Assembly: GCA_029258795.1 (NCBI GenBank)
Contig: JAPDKB010000007.1
Span: forward strand, 1 to 55,069
DNA: 55,069 bases
Reading direction: 5' to 3'
Source: an archaeon
GTDB lineage: Archaea > EX4484-52 > WAPT01
The notes beneath the pieces were generated by a model. That model saw only the letters and a program-made list of their open reading frames with translations, searched no databases and was not told the DNA's origin. Of the stretch, positions 6,757 through 15,451 are shown one piece after another. How positions within the stretch are numbered: the stretch's first letter is position 1; the number at the start of each line of letters is the position of its first letter. Both the position numbers and the translations under genes were made by a program.

Positions 6757-9309
6757 ATGAGTCATGAGGAAATAAAGAATGAGATGAGAAGCAATAACGA
6801 TGTGCAGTATTTCTCACATCCCTTACTGAAACCCAACAAAATGGAAAGGAGAAAATATCAGGAAATAATAGCTGCAAGCTGCTGCAACAAGAACTCACTG
6901 GTGGTGCTTCCTACAGGGCTTGGAAAGACACCCATAGCAATTCTCGTTGCGGCACACCGTCTTCACAGGTTTCCCGAAAGCAGGGTGCTTGTACTTGCTC
7001 CCACAAAGCCGCTTGTGGAGCAGCATCGAAAGACCTTTGAAGAGTTCATGAACCTGCCTCCCGATGCTTTTGTGGTGGTTACCGGTAAGATCAAAAGGGA
7101 TAAAAGGGCTGAGCTGTGGAGAAAAGGTAAGGTCATCTTCGCAACCCCGCAGGTGGTGGAGAACGATATAATGACCGGATTGCTCAACCTCCACGACTTC
7201 TCCCTCATTGTTTTTGATGAGGCGCATCGCGCTGTTGGAGATTATGCTTACACGCACATAGCAAAGAGGTATATGGAGGAAGGAGAAAACTCTCTGATAC
7301 TTGGCTTAACCGCATCTCCCGGTGGTACTGCTGAAAAGATAGGTGCGATATGTGGCAACCTCTTCATAGAGAACGTGGAGATAAAGACGGAGCATGACTG
7401 GGATGTCAAACCCTATGTTGCCAAAAAGGAGATGGAGTGGGTGATGGTAAAGCTGCCTGATGAATTCATGAAAGCTCTGAAATTGCTTGAAGAAGCGTTG
7501 AGCAAGCAGCTTGAAACTCTCAGAGAGTGCGGGTTCATGGAAGTGCCGGCAAGCCCGAGAAAAATCAGTAAGAAGGTGTTGCTCGAGCTGCAGAACAGAA
7601 TAATGAAAGCTCTGGATAGGCGCGAAGCTAAGGCGTATCTTTTTTCAGCGGCTCAGGCGAATGCCATAGCCCTAAAGATATTGCATGCCATAGAACTTTT
7701 GCAGACGCAGGGTGTTAAGCCGTGTTATGAATTTTTCAGAAAGCTGGATGAGGAGAGAGAAAGCAGAGCGGACGAGCTCTTGCTTGCGGATGAAAAAGTT
7801 CGCGCTGCCATAGCAATACTCGCTTGGATGATGGAGCGCGGGATAGAACATCCGAAACTGAGAGTGCTCACAAAACTCCTCCAAAAGGAGCTGACAGGTA
7901 AGGATAAGAAAGCCATAGTTTTCACACAGTATGTAAAGACAGCTGAACTTATAGTTGAACATCTTAAGAAAGTTGGGCACCTCAAACCTGTTCTGTTTGT
8001 GGGTCAGAGAAAGGGCTTCACCCAGAAAAAGCAGCTGGAGGTCATGGAAGCTTTCAGGAAAGGACTTTACAATGTGCTTGTGGCTTCATCCGTTGCGGAG
8101 GAAGGGCTTGATATTCCAAAGGTGGATGTGGTTGTGTTTTACGAGCCAATCCCATCAGAGATAAGGAGCATACAGCGCCGCGGCAGGACGGGCAGGTTTG
8201 GAGCGGGTAAAATTTACATTCTTATAGGAAAGGGGACGATGGACGAAGCTTTTTACTGGAGCGCATACCACAAGGAAAGAAAGATGATGCGTTACCTCCA
8301 GAAGCTCAGAAGGGAGCTTCGAGGGACGAGCGTTAAGGTGAGAAGTGTACCGCCCATTTTCAGGGAAGCGAGCAATAATGTAGAAATTGCATCACATCAC
8401 ACACCTCGTGGTGGAGAAGGAGGAAGTACTGAGGAAAATAAAGGTGTGGCAGAAGTCAGGAAATCATCTTTGCCCGTCCAGATGTCGCTTGATAATTTTT
8501 TGAAGAATTTAGGTGTGTTAGGAAGTAATGGAAGGAATAAAAACACAGAAAATAAAGGGGAGCGAGGAGAGAGTAATGAGGAAGAGAACGGAAATGACGG
8601 TACGGGAGGAGAGGAGGACGCAAGCATTTCTGAAAAGGGGAATAGGAAGAACAGCGCTCCGATCATCTATGTGGATTCTCGCGAGAGAAAACTCATTCGA
8701 ATTCTGCAGGAGTTTGGCGCGGATGTGAGAGTAAAACAGGTGGATGTTGGTGATTTCCAGCTTTCCACACGTGTGGGTGTGGAGAGAAAGACAGCCAAGG
8801 ATTTCGTTAACTCGATAATTGATGGTCGCCTTTTCAACCAGCTCAAAAACCTTGCGGATGCGTTTGAAAAGCCCATACTCATAATCGAGGGAAAGGATTA
8901 CGGGTTGAGGAATGTGCATCCCAATGCGATTAGAGGAGCGATTGCATCAGCGGTGCTGGATTTCGGAATCACAACACTCTTTACGGAGGATGAGCGAGAA
9001 ACTGCGTTGCTTCTGATTGCACTTGCAAGGAGGGAGCAGGAAGGTGAAAAAAGCGCGGTCGGCATAAGAACGAAAAAACAACCCAGAAGTTTGGCAGAAC
9101 TACAGGAGTTTGTGGTTGCAGGATTGCCGGGAGTCAATGCTAAGCTAGCCAGAAGGTTATTGAGTCATTTTGGTTCTGTCAGAAGAGTGTTTATGGCGGA
9201 TGAGCATGAACTTCAGAAGGTGGAAGGAATAGGTAAAAAGAAAGCAAGAGAAATAACAGGGCTTCTGGATGCGAAGTATGAGGGGAGAGATGACGATAAT
9301 GAGAGCTAA
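6757..9309 (+). CDS. hef: Hef fork-structure helicase/nuclease (FANCM/XPF type)
   Basis: Hef joins an SF2 helicase to an XPF-type nuclease and processes stalled forks. Walker A LPTGLGKT is at 51-58, DEAH at 154-157, then LTASPG and QRRGRTGRFG. The nuclease domain begins near residue 637 (YVDSRERK) with the ERKxxxD active site at about 676 (VERKTAKDF). Two helix-hairpin-helix motifs follow (LPGVNAKLARRLL and VEGIGKKKAREI). Both activities appear intact. About 90 residues between helicase and nuclease (roughly 540-635) are low-complexity, rich in Glu, Asn, Gly and Lys. A TATA-like element precedes the ATG. Full-length Hef is typical of euryarchaeal lineages. Confidence 0.95.
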   Translation: MSHEEIKNEMRSNNDVQYFSHPLLKPNKMERRKYQEIIAASCCNKNSLVVLPTGLGKTPIAILVAAHRLHRFPESRVLVLAPTKPLVEQHRKTFEEFMNLPPDAFVVVTGKIKRDKRAELWRKGKVIFATPQVVENDIMTGLLNLHDFSLIVFDEAHRAVGDYAYTHIAKRYMEEGENSLILGLTASPGGTAEKIGAICGNLFIENVEIKTEHDWDVKPYVAKKEMEWVMVKLPDEFMKALKLLEEALSKQLETLRECGFMEVPASPRKISKKVLLELQNRIMKALDRREAKAYLFSAAQANAIALKILHAIELLQTQGVKPCYEFFRKLDEERESRADELLLADEKVRAAIAILAWMMERGIEHPKLRVLTKLLQKELTGKDKKAIVFTQYVKTAELIVEHLKKVGHLKPVLFVGQRKGFTQKKQLEVMEAFRKGLYNVLVASSVAEEGLDIPKVDVVVFYEPIPSEIRSIQRRGRTGRFGAGKIYILIGKGTMDEAFYWSAYHKERKMMRYLQKLRRELRGTSVKVRSVPPIFREASNNVEIASHHTPRGGEGGSTEENKGVAEVRKSSLPVQMSLDNFLKNLGVLGSNGRNKNTENKGERGESNEEENGNDGTGGEEDASISEKGNRKNSAPIIYVDSRERKLIRILQEFGADVRVKQVDVGDFQLSTRVGVERKTAKDFVNSIIDGRLFNQLKNLADAFEKPILIIEGKDYGLRNVHPNAIRGAIASAVLDFGITTLFTEDERETALLLIALARREQEGEKSAVGIRTKKQPRSLAELQEFVVAGLPGVNAKLARRLLSHFGSVRRVFMADEHELQKVEGIGKKKAREITGLLDAKYEGRDDDNES

Positions 9310-9343
9310 ACTTTATTAACTGCCATTTCCTCAAATAAATGAT

Positions 9344-11149
9344 ATGGGTGAGTCCTTAGTATCTCGTATAGAACATAACAGAGATGATCCAAAGCTGAGA
9401 GAATATTTTGGAGATATGGGTCCCAATCCTATTTTCTGGAGGGAAGGGAAGTGGTGTGGTAACGCATGGGCTATGTCTCCGAGAAATCAGCAGATAAGTA
9501 TAAATCCAACGGGTTTTCCGGGATTCATTTCAAAAGTTTATTTTGGAACAATATTTGAGATCAAGAAGGATAAATATAATGTTGAGAAGGTAAACGAAGC
9601 GATAGACGTCTCTCCGGAACATCAGCAGTACTGGCAGATAACTCTTGCCCAGAAGGAAGCGCTCGAACAGAAAATCAAGCAGGCGCTCATGGGTATAAGC
9701 TCATCCATAGCTGATCTCGAGCTTGTAAAGACGGACCTTGAGCGTTATGAGGAGTTTCTGAACTGGATAAAGGATCTGGAAAGTGATGATGAGAAGAAGA
9801 GGAAGGAAGCGATGCTTGTTCTCAAGAGTTTTTTTGTGGATCAGGTGGATTATTATGCAGGAGGTGGCGGAGCTGAAGGTCCGGGTAGATTAAGCATGGC
9901 TTTCATGCGCAACAGAAACATAATGCCGACGATAGTTCAGGACTTCATGATGATGGAAAGTGAGGGTGATCTGAAAGAAGGTGGGAAGCTTGCTCATTTA
10001 CCAGAGGTTGAAAAACAGGTTTTGAGAACAAAATGGAAAGCTTTTGAGGACTGGCTTGAAGTTTTCAGGAGCAATGTGGAGAGAAGAGTGGAGCATTTAC
10101 GCACTCTCGTGAGGAGCAGAGAAAAAACCATTGAAGAAATGAGAGAATCGGCAAAACCGCTTATATTGCGTTACAAGATGATTGTGGATGCGCTTAGCTC
10201 TCCTAAGATGAGAAAGGAAATGCCGCACATTTTTGTTAGAGTTGTGGGTCATGCGATATCCATGACCACCATAGATCTCTGGGTGTGGAAGGTGTATCCG
10301 CTTTTTGATGAATTTCCCGTACCCGGAGAGCTGAGAGCGAAAGTGGAGAGCGAGATAAACCCGTATAATGACTGGACCAAGGAAAATCTTATATTTCACT
10401 CCCAACTCGGACTCATTGCGGATTATCCGTGGATAACTGAAGAGTGGGTTGAGGATAAGAAGTCAGGCATTCTCAGTAAGATGGGGTGGAAGGGGAGGTA
10501 TTACCACTACTACATCTTCATGCCCATAACCCTTGAGAAAGTAAATATAAGGTTTGCGGATGGAGGCGAGCTGGAGGACGGTGTTTTTAAAGTGACGAAC
10601 TGGGCATTGAGCGCTAACGTTATGTTCACGAAACTGCTTGAACTTGAAGCCATGAAGGAAGAAAATGAGATTTACGTGGATGATATGCTTGGGCTAAAAC
10701 ACGAGATTCCTGGAAATCCGGTGGTGTTTTACAAAAAAAGTAAGAAAAAACGGGAGAATCAGGAGATAGTCAGAAAGCACTACGATAGAATAACCAAATT
10801 CGTCTTTCGGGCGAAGAACAAAAAAGGGGATGAGAAGCTTATAGAGCTGCCACGCCTCACCAAATACACAGTGGGGGAGCTTGAGGAGAAACTCGGCAAG
10901 GATGTTGTGCAGGAATTTATCGACCTGAAAGAAGCAAAAGAAGAAAAAAGTTTGCTTGACTCCATAAAGAGATTTTTCGAGTTTTTTGGAATAGATATAA
11001 CTCCATACAGGTTTAAGGGCCCTTACGGTCATTTCAACAAGGACTTTGCGAACAAATACATTGCAAAACCCATGTCTTCGAACTTCAACTATGTGTCCGG
11101 AACGATTCTCAACAAATCGGCGTTTGGCAAAATCCTAAAACCCGCTTAA
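9344..11149 (+). CDS. Unknown 601-residue protein with helical middle region
   Basis: I do not recognise this protein. It is soluble, with no signal peptide or convincing membrane segment. The N-terminal 85 residues are rich in Trp, Gly, Pro and Asn (GPNPIFWREGKWCGNAW). A long charged helical region with coiled-coil character spans about 100-300, interrupted by a glycine patch (YYAGGGGAEGPG near 170). The C-terminal half has aromatic beta-like strands (GRYYHYYIFMPITLEKVNI) and another charged segment. A TATA-like tttattaac lies about 25-30 bases before the ATG, so it is probably leaderless and transcribed alone. It ends 4 bases from the convergent glycosylase gene. Confidence 0.8.
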   Translation: MGESLVSRIEHNRDDPKLREYFGDMGPNPIFWREGKWCGNAWAMSPRNQQISINPTGFPGFISKVYFGTIFEIKKDKYNVEKVNEAIDVSPEHQQYWQITLAQKEALEQKIKQALMGISSSIADLELVKTDLERYEEFLNWIKDLESDDEKKRKEAMLVLKSFFVDQVDYYAGGGGAEGPGRLSMAFMRNRNIMPTIVQDFMMMESEGDLKEGGKLAHLPEVEKQVLRTKWKAFEDWLEVFRSNVERRVEHLRTLVRSREKTIEEMRESAKPLILRYKMIVDALSSPKMRKEMPHIFVRVVGHAISMTTIDLWVWKVYPLFDEFPVPGELRAKVESEINPYNDWTKENLIFHSQLGLIADYPWITEEWVEDKKSGILSKMGWKGRYYHYYIFMPITLEKVNIRFADGGELEDGVFKVTNWALSANVMFTKLLELEAMKEENEIYVDDMLGLKHEIPGNPVVFYKKSKKKRENQEIVRKHYDRITKFVFRAKNKKGDEKLIELPRLTKYTVGELEEKLGKDVVQEFIDLKEAKEEKSLLDSIKRFFEFFGIDITPYRFKGPYGHFNKDFANKYIAKPMSSNFNYVSGTILNKSAFGKILKPA

Positions 11150-11153
11150 TTGA

Positions 11154-11987
11154 TCACTTTTCCTCCCTCAAGAACTGCTGGAGGTAAAGTCCCGCAAGCC
11201 CGCTGTACTTTCCAAACCTCCTTTTTGCGTATCTCTCAAGCTCAGCATCCCTCTCAAACACGAAGTTGTAGTGCTGCGCGAATATCTTTCGCATGAGCAC
11301 ATCCACGTAAAATCTGGAGTAGTCCCTGCCCTGCAACAGGTAGAAGAGGGTTGTTGTGTAGTTACCTACGCCCTTCATGTTTTTCAATCTGGATTCTTCG
11401 GGTAGGGCAAATCTATCCACCCTCGAAAAGAACCTTGCCGCCTCCAGAATATAGGTTGCGCGATACCCCACACCGCTATTCTCAAGCAAATGAGGATTTT
11501 CAAGCACCTCAGCCCATGTAGGGAGTCGGTCTTCCAGCCCATAGGAACTCACAACTCTCAACAGCATTTTCTTGTAGGTGTTGAAACTGACGTTCTGCGA
11601 GCATATTATTGCAAATATCGCCTCAAAGGAATCGAAAAAGGCAAGAGCCCTCGTTCCGTAAATTCTATCGTAAAATCTGGAGAGAACTCCATCGTTTTTC
11701 ACAAGCGCATAAAACTCATCCAGTTTTTCCCGGCAGCCAAGGCAGAATTCCAGTCTGTTTTTGATGAAGTCAAGCATGTTTCCATTCAGCTTATCCCTAC
11801 ACCTCACATGACAAACGAGTTTTCCATCTTCTTTCTGATCCAGCTCAAGAAAAACATCTCTACCAAACACATGCAGACATCTTTTTGCATCATTCCCGAA
11901 AAAGAAAGCAAACGGCTCGTTTTTTAGAATCTTGTTCAGATCAAAGTCCTCCGCACATTCAAGAAAAAAGGTGTTGCGATATTCCAT
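11154..11987 (-). CDS. HhH-GPD DNA glycosylase of the OGG1/AlkA type
   Basis: A base-excision repair glycosylase. The OGG1-like N-terminal domain is followed by the HhH-GPD domain: ICSQNVSFNTYKKML aligns with the OGG1 segment ICSSNNNIARIT, GVGYRATYI with GLGYRARYV, and MKGVGNYTTTLF with the hairpin LPGVGTKVADCI. The catalytic Asp is in FYVDVLMRKI. The OGG1 lysine in GTK is Tyr here (GNY), so a monofunctional enzyme without beta-lyase activity, as in AlkA, is expected. A strong ggaggtga precedes the ATG. It is the last gene of the operon begun by Rpp30. The substrate base is unknown. Confidence 0.85.
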   Translation of the reverse strand: MEYRNTFFLECAEDFDLNKILKNEPFAFFFGNDAKRCLHVFGRDVFLELDQKEDGKLVCHVRCRDKLNGNMLDFIKNRLEFCLGCREKLDEFYALVKNDGVLSRFYDRIYGTRALAFFDSFEAIFAIICSQNVSFNTYKKMLLRVVSSYGLEDRLPTWAEVLENPHLLENSGVGYRATYILEAARFFSRVDRFALPEESRLKNMKGVGNYTTTLFYLLQGRDYSRFYVDVLMRKIFAQHYNFVFERDAELERYAKRRFGKYSGLAGLYLQQFLREEK

Positions 11988-11997
11988 GTCTCACCTC

Positions 11998-12552
11998 CTA
12001 TTCCCCGCTTTCCACCACATTTTTGAAGAACTCCTCGACCTTCCCCTTGAGCGTGTCTATCGCATTCTCATTGATGATCACGTAATCTGCCATTGCTATG
12101 GGTCCTGCTTTGTTCAGCTTTTCAATCTCCGCTTTATCACGTTCCCACGCTTCCTCCTCGCTCAACGGCCTTACGGGTCTGTTCTTCAACCTTTTGTATC
12201 GGGTGCGGGGAGATGCATACACGTGAAGCACAACAAATCTATCTCCATAATTTTCCCGCATGTAGAGGTATTCCTCCCAGCTGTACAGCCCATCTATCAC
12301 CACCACCTTACCCTCAGAAAGAAAGCCATCTATTTTATTCTTGTTCAGCTTCGCGTAGGCATCCATCCCATACTCCTTCCTTATCTGCTCCCTTATCATC
12401 CTCTCGTTCTTTTCATTCACCTCAAGCCCCCTTTCCTTCAAAATCTCCTCGGTTATATCCCCAAACCTTATCACAGCACAACCAAGCTCTTTGAAAAAAG
12501 AGGCCGCGGTCGTCTTACCGCTTCCAGGCATTCCAACGATACCCACGATCAT
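11998..12552 (-). CDS. UPF0200-type P-loop nucleotide kinase
   Basis: The 184-residue protein starts MIVGIVGMPGSGKTTAA, a Walker A motif, and continues with features of adenylate/dephospho-CoA kinase-like proteins (VVVIDGLYSWEEYLYM, then an RPVRPLSEEEAWERD lid-like segment). It resembles the archaeal UPF0200 family, whose substrate is not established to my knowledge. An upstream in-frame ATG would add 14 residues, but the ATG at 12550-12552 has ggaggga at good spacing and puts Walker A next to the N-terminus, as usual. The gene overlaps the end of the YkgJ-like gene by 38 bases, so they are translated from one message. Confidence 0.85.
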   Translation of the reverse strand: MIVGIVGMPGSGKTTAASFFKELGCAVIRFGDITEEILKERGLEVNEKNERMIREQIRKEYGMDAYAKLNKNKIDGFLSEGKVVVIDGLYSWEEYLYMRENYGDRFVVLHVYASPRTRYKRLKNRPVRPLSEEEAWERDKAEIEKLNKAGPIAMADYVIINENAIDTLKGKVEEFFKNVVESGE

Positions 12553-13021
12553 GCTTCTCCCTCCTTCTGACAATCCTCGTTCCTTCCCTTCCACCTTGCT
12601 CTCTTGCCTTTAAATATCTTTTCACCCACTCACAATGCTTCCACGCAAGTGTGTCCGTTCTGAAAGGGAATGCTCTACATATTGATGGTCTGCTGTGATA
12701 AATTGTGCATCTTCTTCTTTTTGGATCGTAGAAAGCACACCCACCCGCATTTCCCTTTTTATTCGTTATTATCTTAAATGCCATGAGCATACCACTCTTC
12801 TCTCCATATCGAATGTAGTTTTTGAAATATTTGAGAGAGCGCTCATCATGCCTGACTATACGCGCCATATCCTTACTGCTTATAGGGCCTATGATTAAGG
12901 AGGAGCAGCATCTCCCACATCTCAAACATCTGAATTTTTTTCTTGCATGCCTGTCAAGCTGTACATAATCCTCCAGCTCAAAAACAGTCCTGCCGTCTTT
13001 TCCGTTGCGCAGCTCTTCCAT
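12515..13021 (-). CDS. YkgJ-type cysteine-cluster protein
   Basis: A small protein with the CxxCGxCC cluster (CLRCGRCC) and downstream cysteines in GGCAFYD, RCTIYHSRPSICRAFPF, the pattern of the YkgJ family of putative zinc- or iron-binding proteins. The biochemical role of the family is not known. The ATG at 13019-13021 is preferred over an upstream GTG because aaagggggtg lies at normal distance from it. It stands between ABCE1 and the UPF0200 kinase in a packed operon, and ABCE1 is itself an Fe-S protein, which makes a cluster-related role thinkable but unproven. Confidence 0.82.
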   Translation of the reverse strand: MEELRNGKDGRTVFELEDYVQLDRHARKKFRCLRCGRCCSSLIIGPISSKDMARIVRHDERSLKYFKNYIRYGEKSGMLMAFKIITNKKGNAGGCAFYDPKRRRCTIYHSRPSICRAFPFRTDTLAWKHCEWVKRYLKAREQGGREGTRIVRRREKHDRGYRWNAWKR

Positions 13022-13086
13022 GGGCACCACCCCCTTTCAGAACAGGAGTGGAAATCCGGAGCTGCGCACCAGTATTTAATTAATTA

Positions 13087-14856
13087 TCAGCCCAAGAAAT
13101 AAATGCCTTTCTCCTTCTGTTCCATATCCTTCTGCGATCCGGGTTTGTTTGCCCTCGGTCTGAAGGTTTCTTCATCCTTCCTGAAAGTTATACCCACCTT
13201 TTTCAGGAAGATGTTGATGCCTTCATCAAAACTCATAACTCCTGATGCCTTACCTTCCACTGATGGAATACCATCAAACACCACACACTCCTTGGCAAGA
13301 TAGGTTAGCAGGAGGAGGTCGTGGTCTATAACCATACAGCCCTTGTGAGTGTCCATCAGGAAGCGCTTAAGAAGCTTGGCAAACTTGACACGCTGCTCCA
13401 CATCAAGGAAGCTGGAGGGCTCATCAAAAAGATAAAAATCGGCATCCTTCAGCATGCATGCAGCTACGGCAACACGCTGAAGCTCTCCTCCACTCAGCTC
13501 GTTGAGCTTTCTTTCCATCAGATCATCGATTTCCAATGGCTTGAGTATTTTCTCCTTTATCGAGCTTGCCATTATGTTCTTACCACCTGAAGCGCTCATT
13601 AGAGCTTGAAGGACGGTAATGTCTCCTTCCTTCACCTGAATGTACTGGGGCTTGTACGCTATCTTTATCTCCGCTTCCACCTCGCCTTCATCCGGCTTTA
13701 TCACGCCTGCAAGCATTTTTGCAAAGGTCGTCTTACCCAGAGCATTTGCTCCGAGCACAGCTATTATGTTCTTGTTTTTGAGCGAGCTTCCCTCAACTTC
13801 CAGCTTGAAGGAAGGGAATTTCTTGACAAGTTTGGTGTAGCGTACCACCTCTTCTCCTTCCTCCTCAATTCTTGCCTGTGGTTGGAAGGATAAAGGTTCA
13901 TCCCTGAATCGCACGTTCTCCTCCTTTATGTAACCATCAAGATAGAGGTTTATCCCCCTCCTCACGCCGTAGCTGTTGGACACCACACCATATACGCCGG
14001 ATTCTCCATAGAAAATGTGAACATAGTCCGCCATGAAGTCAAGCGTTGCCAGATCGTGCTCCACCACCATCACGCTCTTGCCACTTTCAGCCAGGGACCT
14101 TATGGCTTTGGCCACATTCAAACGCTGCTCCACATCAAGGAAGCTGGAGGGCTCATCAAAAAGATAAAAATCGGCATCCTTCAGCATGCATGCAGCTACG
14201 GCAACACGCTGAAGCTCTCCCCCACTCAGCTCGTTGAGCTTTCTTTTCAGAAGGGTGCGGAGGTTCAGCATTTCAACAACTTCATCCATCGCTCCGCGTT
14301 CATCCTTGAGAAGGTTTTCAACCTTATCGTTGTAGTAGAGAGGTATCTTGTCCACTTCCTGCGGCTTCAAACTGGCTTTTATCTTTCCTTCAGCCAGCTT
14401 TTTGAGGTAGGTCTGGAGTTCATTCCCTTTAAAGCGCTCCAGAACTTCATCCCAAGCGACATCCTCCTCTCTTCCTAAATTGGGTTTCAGCAGACCAGCA
14501 AGTATCTTTATGGCGGTGGACTTGCCTGTACCGTTCAGGCCAAGCAGACCAACCACACTTTTTTCCTTCGGCACAGGCAAGCCGTAAAGTCTGAAGCCAT
14601 TCTTTCCATACTGATGAACCTTGTTTTTCGGTTCAGAAGCAAGATTCACTATCTTCACGGCTTTCTTGGGACACTTCTTAACGCATATACCACACCCTAT
14701 ACAGGTCAGCTCATCGATGTAAGCACGTTTATCATCCACCACAACCGTTTCATCTCCGGCCCTCACCCTCGGGCAAAACCTCTTGCACTCCTGATTGCAT
14801 TTTTTGGGGTTGCACTTCTTAACATCAACAACAGCTATTCTTATCCTTTCTTCCAT
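13087..14856 (-). CDS. abce1: ABCE1/Rli1 ribosome-recycling ATPase
   Basis: ABCE1 splits ribosomes after termination. The 589 residues show an N-terminal two-cluster ferredoxin domain with eight cysteines (KKCNPKKCNQECKRFCP and CIGCGICVKKCP). NBD1 follows (Walker A GLNGTGKST, signature LSGGELQRV, Walker B YLFDEPSSFLD), then NBD2 (Walker A GANALGKTT, same signature and Walker B). The segment around signature and Walker B is the same protein sequence in both NBDs, and the DNA is also nearly identical (13391-13514 and 14123-14246). That is unusual, since the two domains normally differ here. It follows a zinc-KH gene by 21 bases. Confidence 0.96.
   Translation of the reverse strand: MEERIRIAVVDVKKCNPKKCNQECKRFCPRVRAGDETVVVDDKRAYIDELTCIGCGICVKKCPKKAVKIVNLASEPKNKVHQYGKNGFRLYGLPVPKEKSVVGLLGLNGTGKSTAIKILAGLLKPNLGREEDVAWDEVLERFKGNELQTYLKKLAEGKIKASLKPQEVDKIPLYYNDKVENLLKDERGAMDEVVEMLNLRTLLKRKLNELSGGELQRVAVAACMLKDADFYLFDEPSSFLDVEQRLNVAKAIRSLAESGKSVMVVEHDLATLDFMADYVHIFYGESGVYGVVSNSYGVRRGINLYLDGYIKEENVRFRDEPLSFQPQARIEEEGEEVVRYTKLVKKFPSFKLEVEGSSLKNKNIIAVLGANALGKTTFAKMLAGVIKPDEGEVEAEIKIAYKPQYIQVKEGDITVLQALMSASGGKNIMASSIKEKILKPLEIDDLMERKLNELSGGELQRVAVAACMLKDADFYLFDEPSSFLDVEQRVKFAKLLKRFLMDTHKGCMVIDHDLLLLTYLAKECVVFDGIPSVEGKASGVMSFDEGINIFLKKVGITFRKDEETFRPRANKPGSQKDMEQKEKGIYFLG
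13391..13514 (-). repeat. Internal direct repeat copy in ABCE1 NBD2
   Basis: These 124 bases match 14123-14246 at an offset of 732 bases with a single difference (t at 13489, c at 14221), which is silent. They encode the NBD2 signature motif, the helix after it and Walker B, about 41 codons. Similarity falls off abruptly on both sides. Confidence 0.95.
14123..14246 (-). repeat. Internal direct repeat copy in ABCE1 NBD1
   Basis: This is the NBD1 partner of 13391-13514, same orientation, 123 of 124 bases identical. Flanking bases diverge at once (Lys-Arg-Lys before the signature is shared in protein only loosely; the codons after the glutamine-arginine differ). The pattern fits intragenic gene conversion. 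Confidence 0.95.
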
Positions 14857-14877
14857 TCTATCAGCCCCCAGAAAACG

Positions 14878-15381
14878 TCACTCAAAAACTATTTCAACCT
14901 TTTTGGAAGTTATCAGGGTGGCTGCACTTTCAATCACGTTTTTCGGGATTTCCAGGTTATTCTGGAGATTTGCAGCCACTCTAACTCTATAAACCTCACC
15001 CTCCTTGGTGTACAGGATGTTTATTCCTTTGATGGTGGCAGGTTTTATCAAGCGTTCAACCGTTTTTTCCACATCCTTATTTTCCTCAATCACTTTCACG
15101 TTCTTGCCAAGCTCTTTGGATATTTTTTTGATGGTTGTGCCCTTCTTTCCTATCACCTTTCCAACATCCTCCTTTCTGACCACCAGAATGTAGAAGTCCC
15201 TTGCCTCGATAACCCTTTTTATAACAACATCTTTCAGAGCAGGAATTTTTTCCTCGAGCTTCACAAGCTTCCTGCTAACCTCCACATCAGCTGGAGTTAT
15301 CTTACCTTCCTTTAATTTTGCTTCACATCCTGCACACAGAATGTCGTTCTTTAAACATATCTCGCATATGGGTGCCTTCAT
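14878..15381 (-). CDS. Zinc-ribbon plus KH-domain RNA-binding protein (NusA-like)
   Basis: The 167 residues begin with a CxxC-x6-CxxC zinc site (C6, C9, C16, C19). A KH domain follows with a GxxG loop in KVIGKKGTTIKKISKEL (about 78-95) and probably a second KH-like fold at the C-terminus. This matches archaeal NusA-like KH proteins. RNA binding is likely; the target is unknown. It is 21 bases upstream of ABCE1 and 70 bases downstream of Pop5, so a role in ribosome or tRNA-related RNA handling is suggested by context only. Confidence 0.85.
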   Translation of the reverse strand: MKAPICEICLKNDILCAGCEAKLKEGKITPADVEVSRKLVKLEEKIPALKDVVIKRVIEARDFYILVVRKEDVGKVIGKKGTTIKKISKELGKNVKVIEENKDVEKTVERLIKPATIKGINILYTKEGEVYRVRVAANLQNNLEIPKNVIESAATLITSKKVEIVFE

Positions 15382-15451
15382 AAAAGAAGCTTTGAAGGGG
15401 AACTTTTAAATTGATTGGGGGTGGAGCTTTCTCACAAGTTATTGTGGTGCT

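Noticed and set aside
11998-12594. Upstream ATG at 12594 for the UPF0200 kinase
   Set aside because: It would add 14 unrelated residues before the Walker A strand, while the ATG at 12552 has a strong ribosome-binding site.
14017-14478. Long plus-strand frame opposite abce1 that looks like a 153-residue gene
   Set aside because: It is a shadow of the abce1 codons; its resemblance to the frame at 13321-13590 arises from the repeated abce1 tract. No start signal or protein motif supports it.
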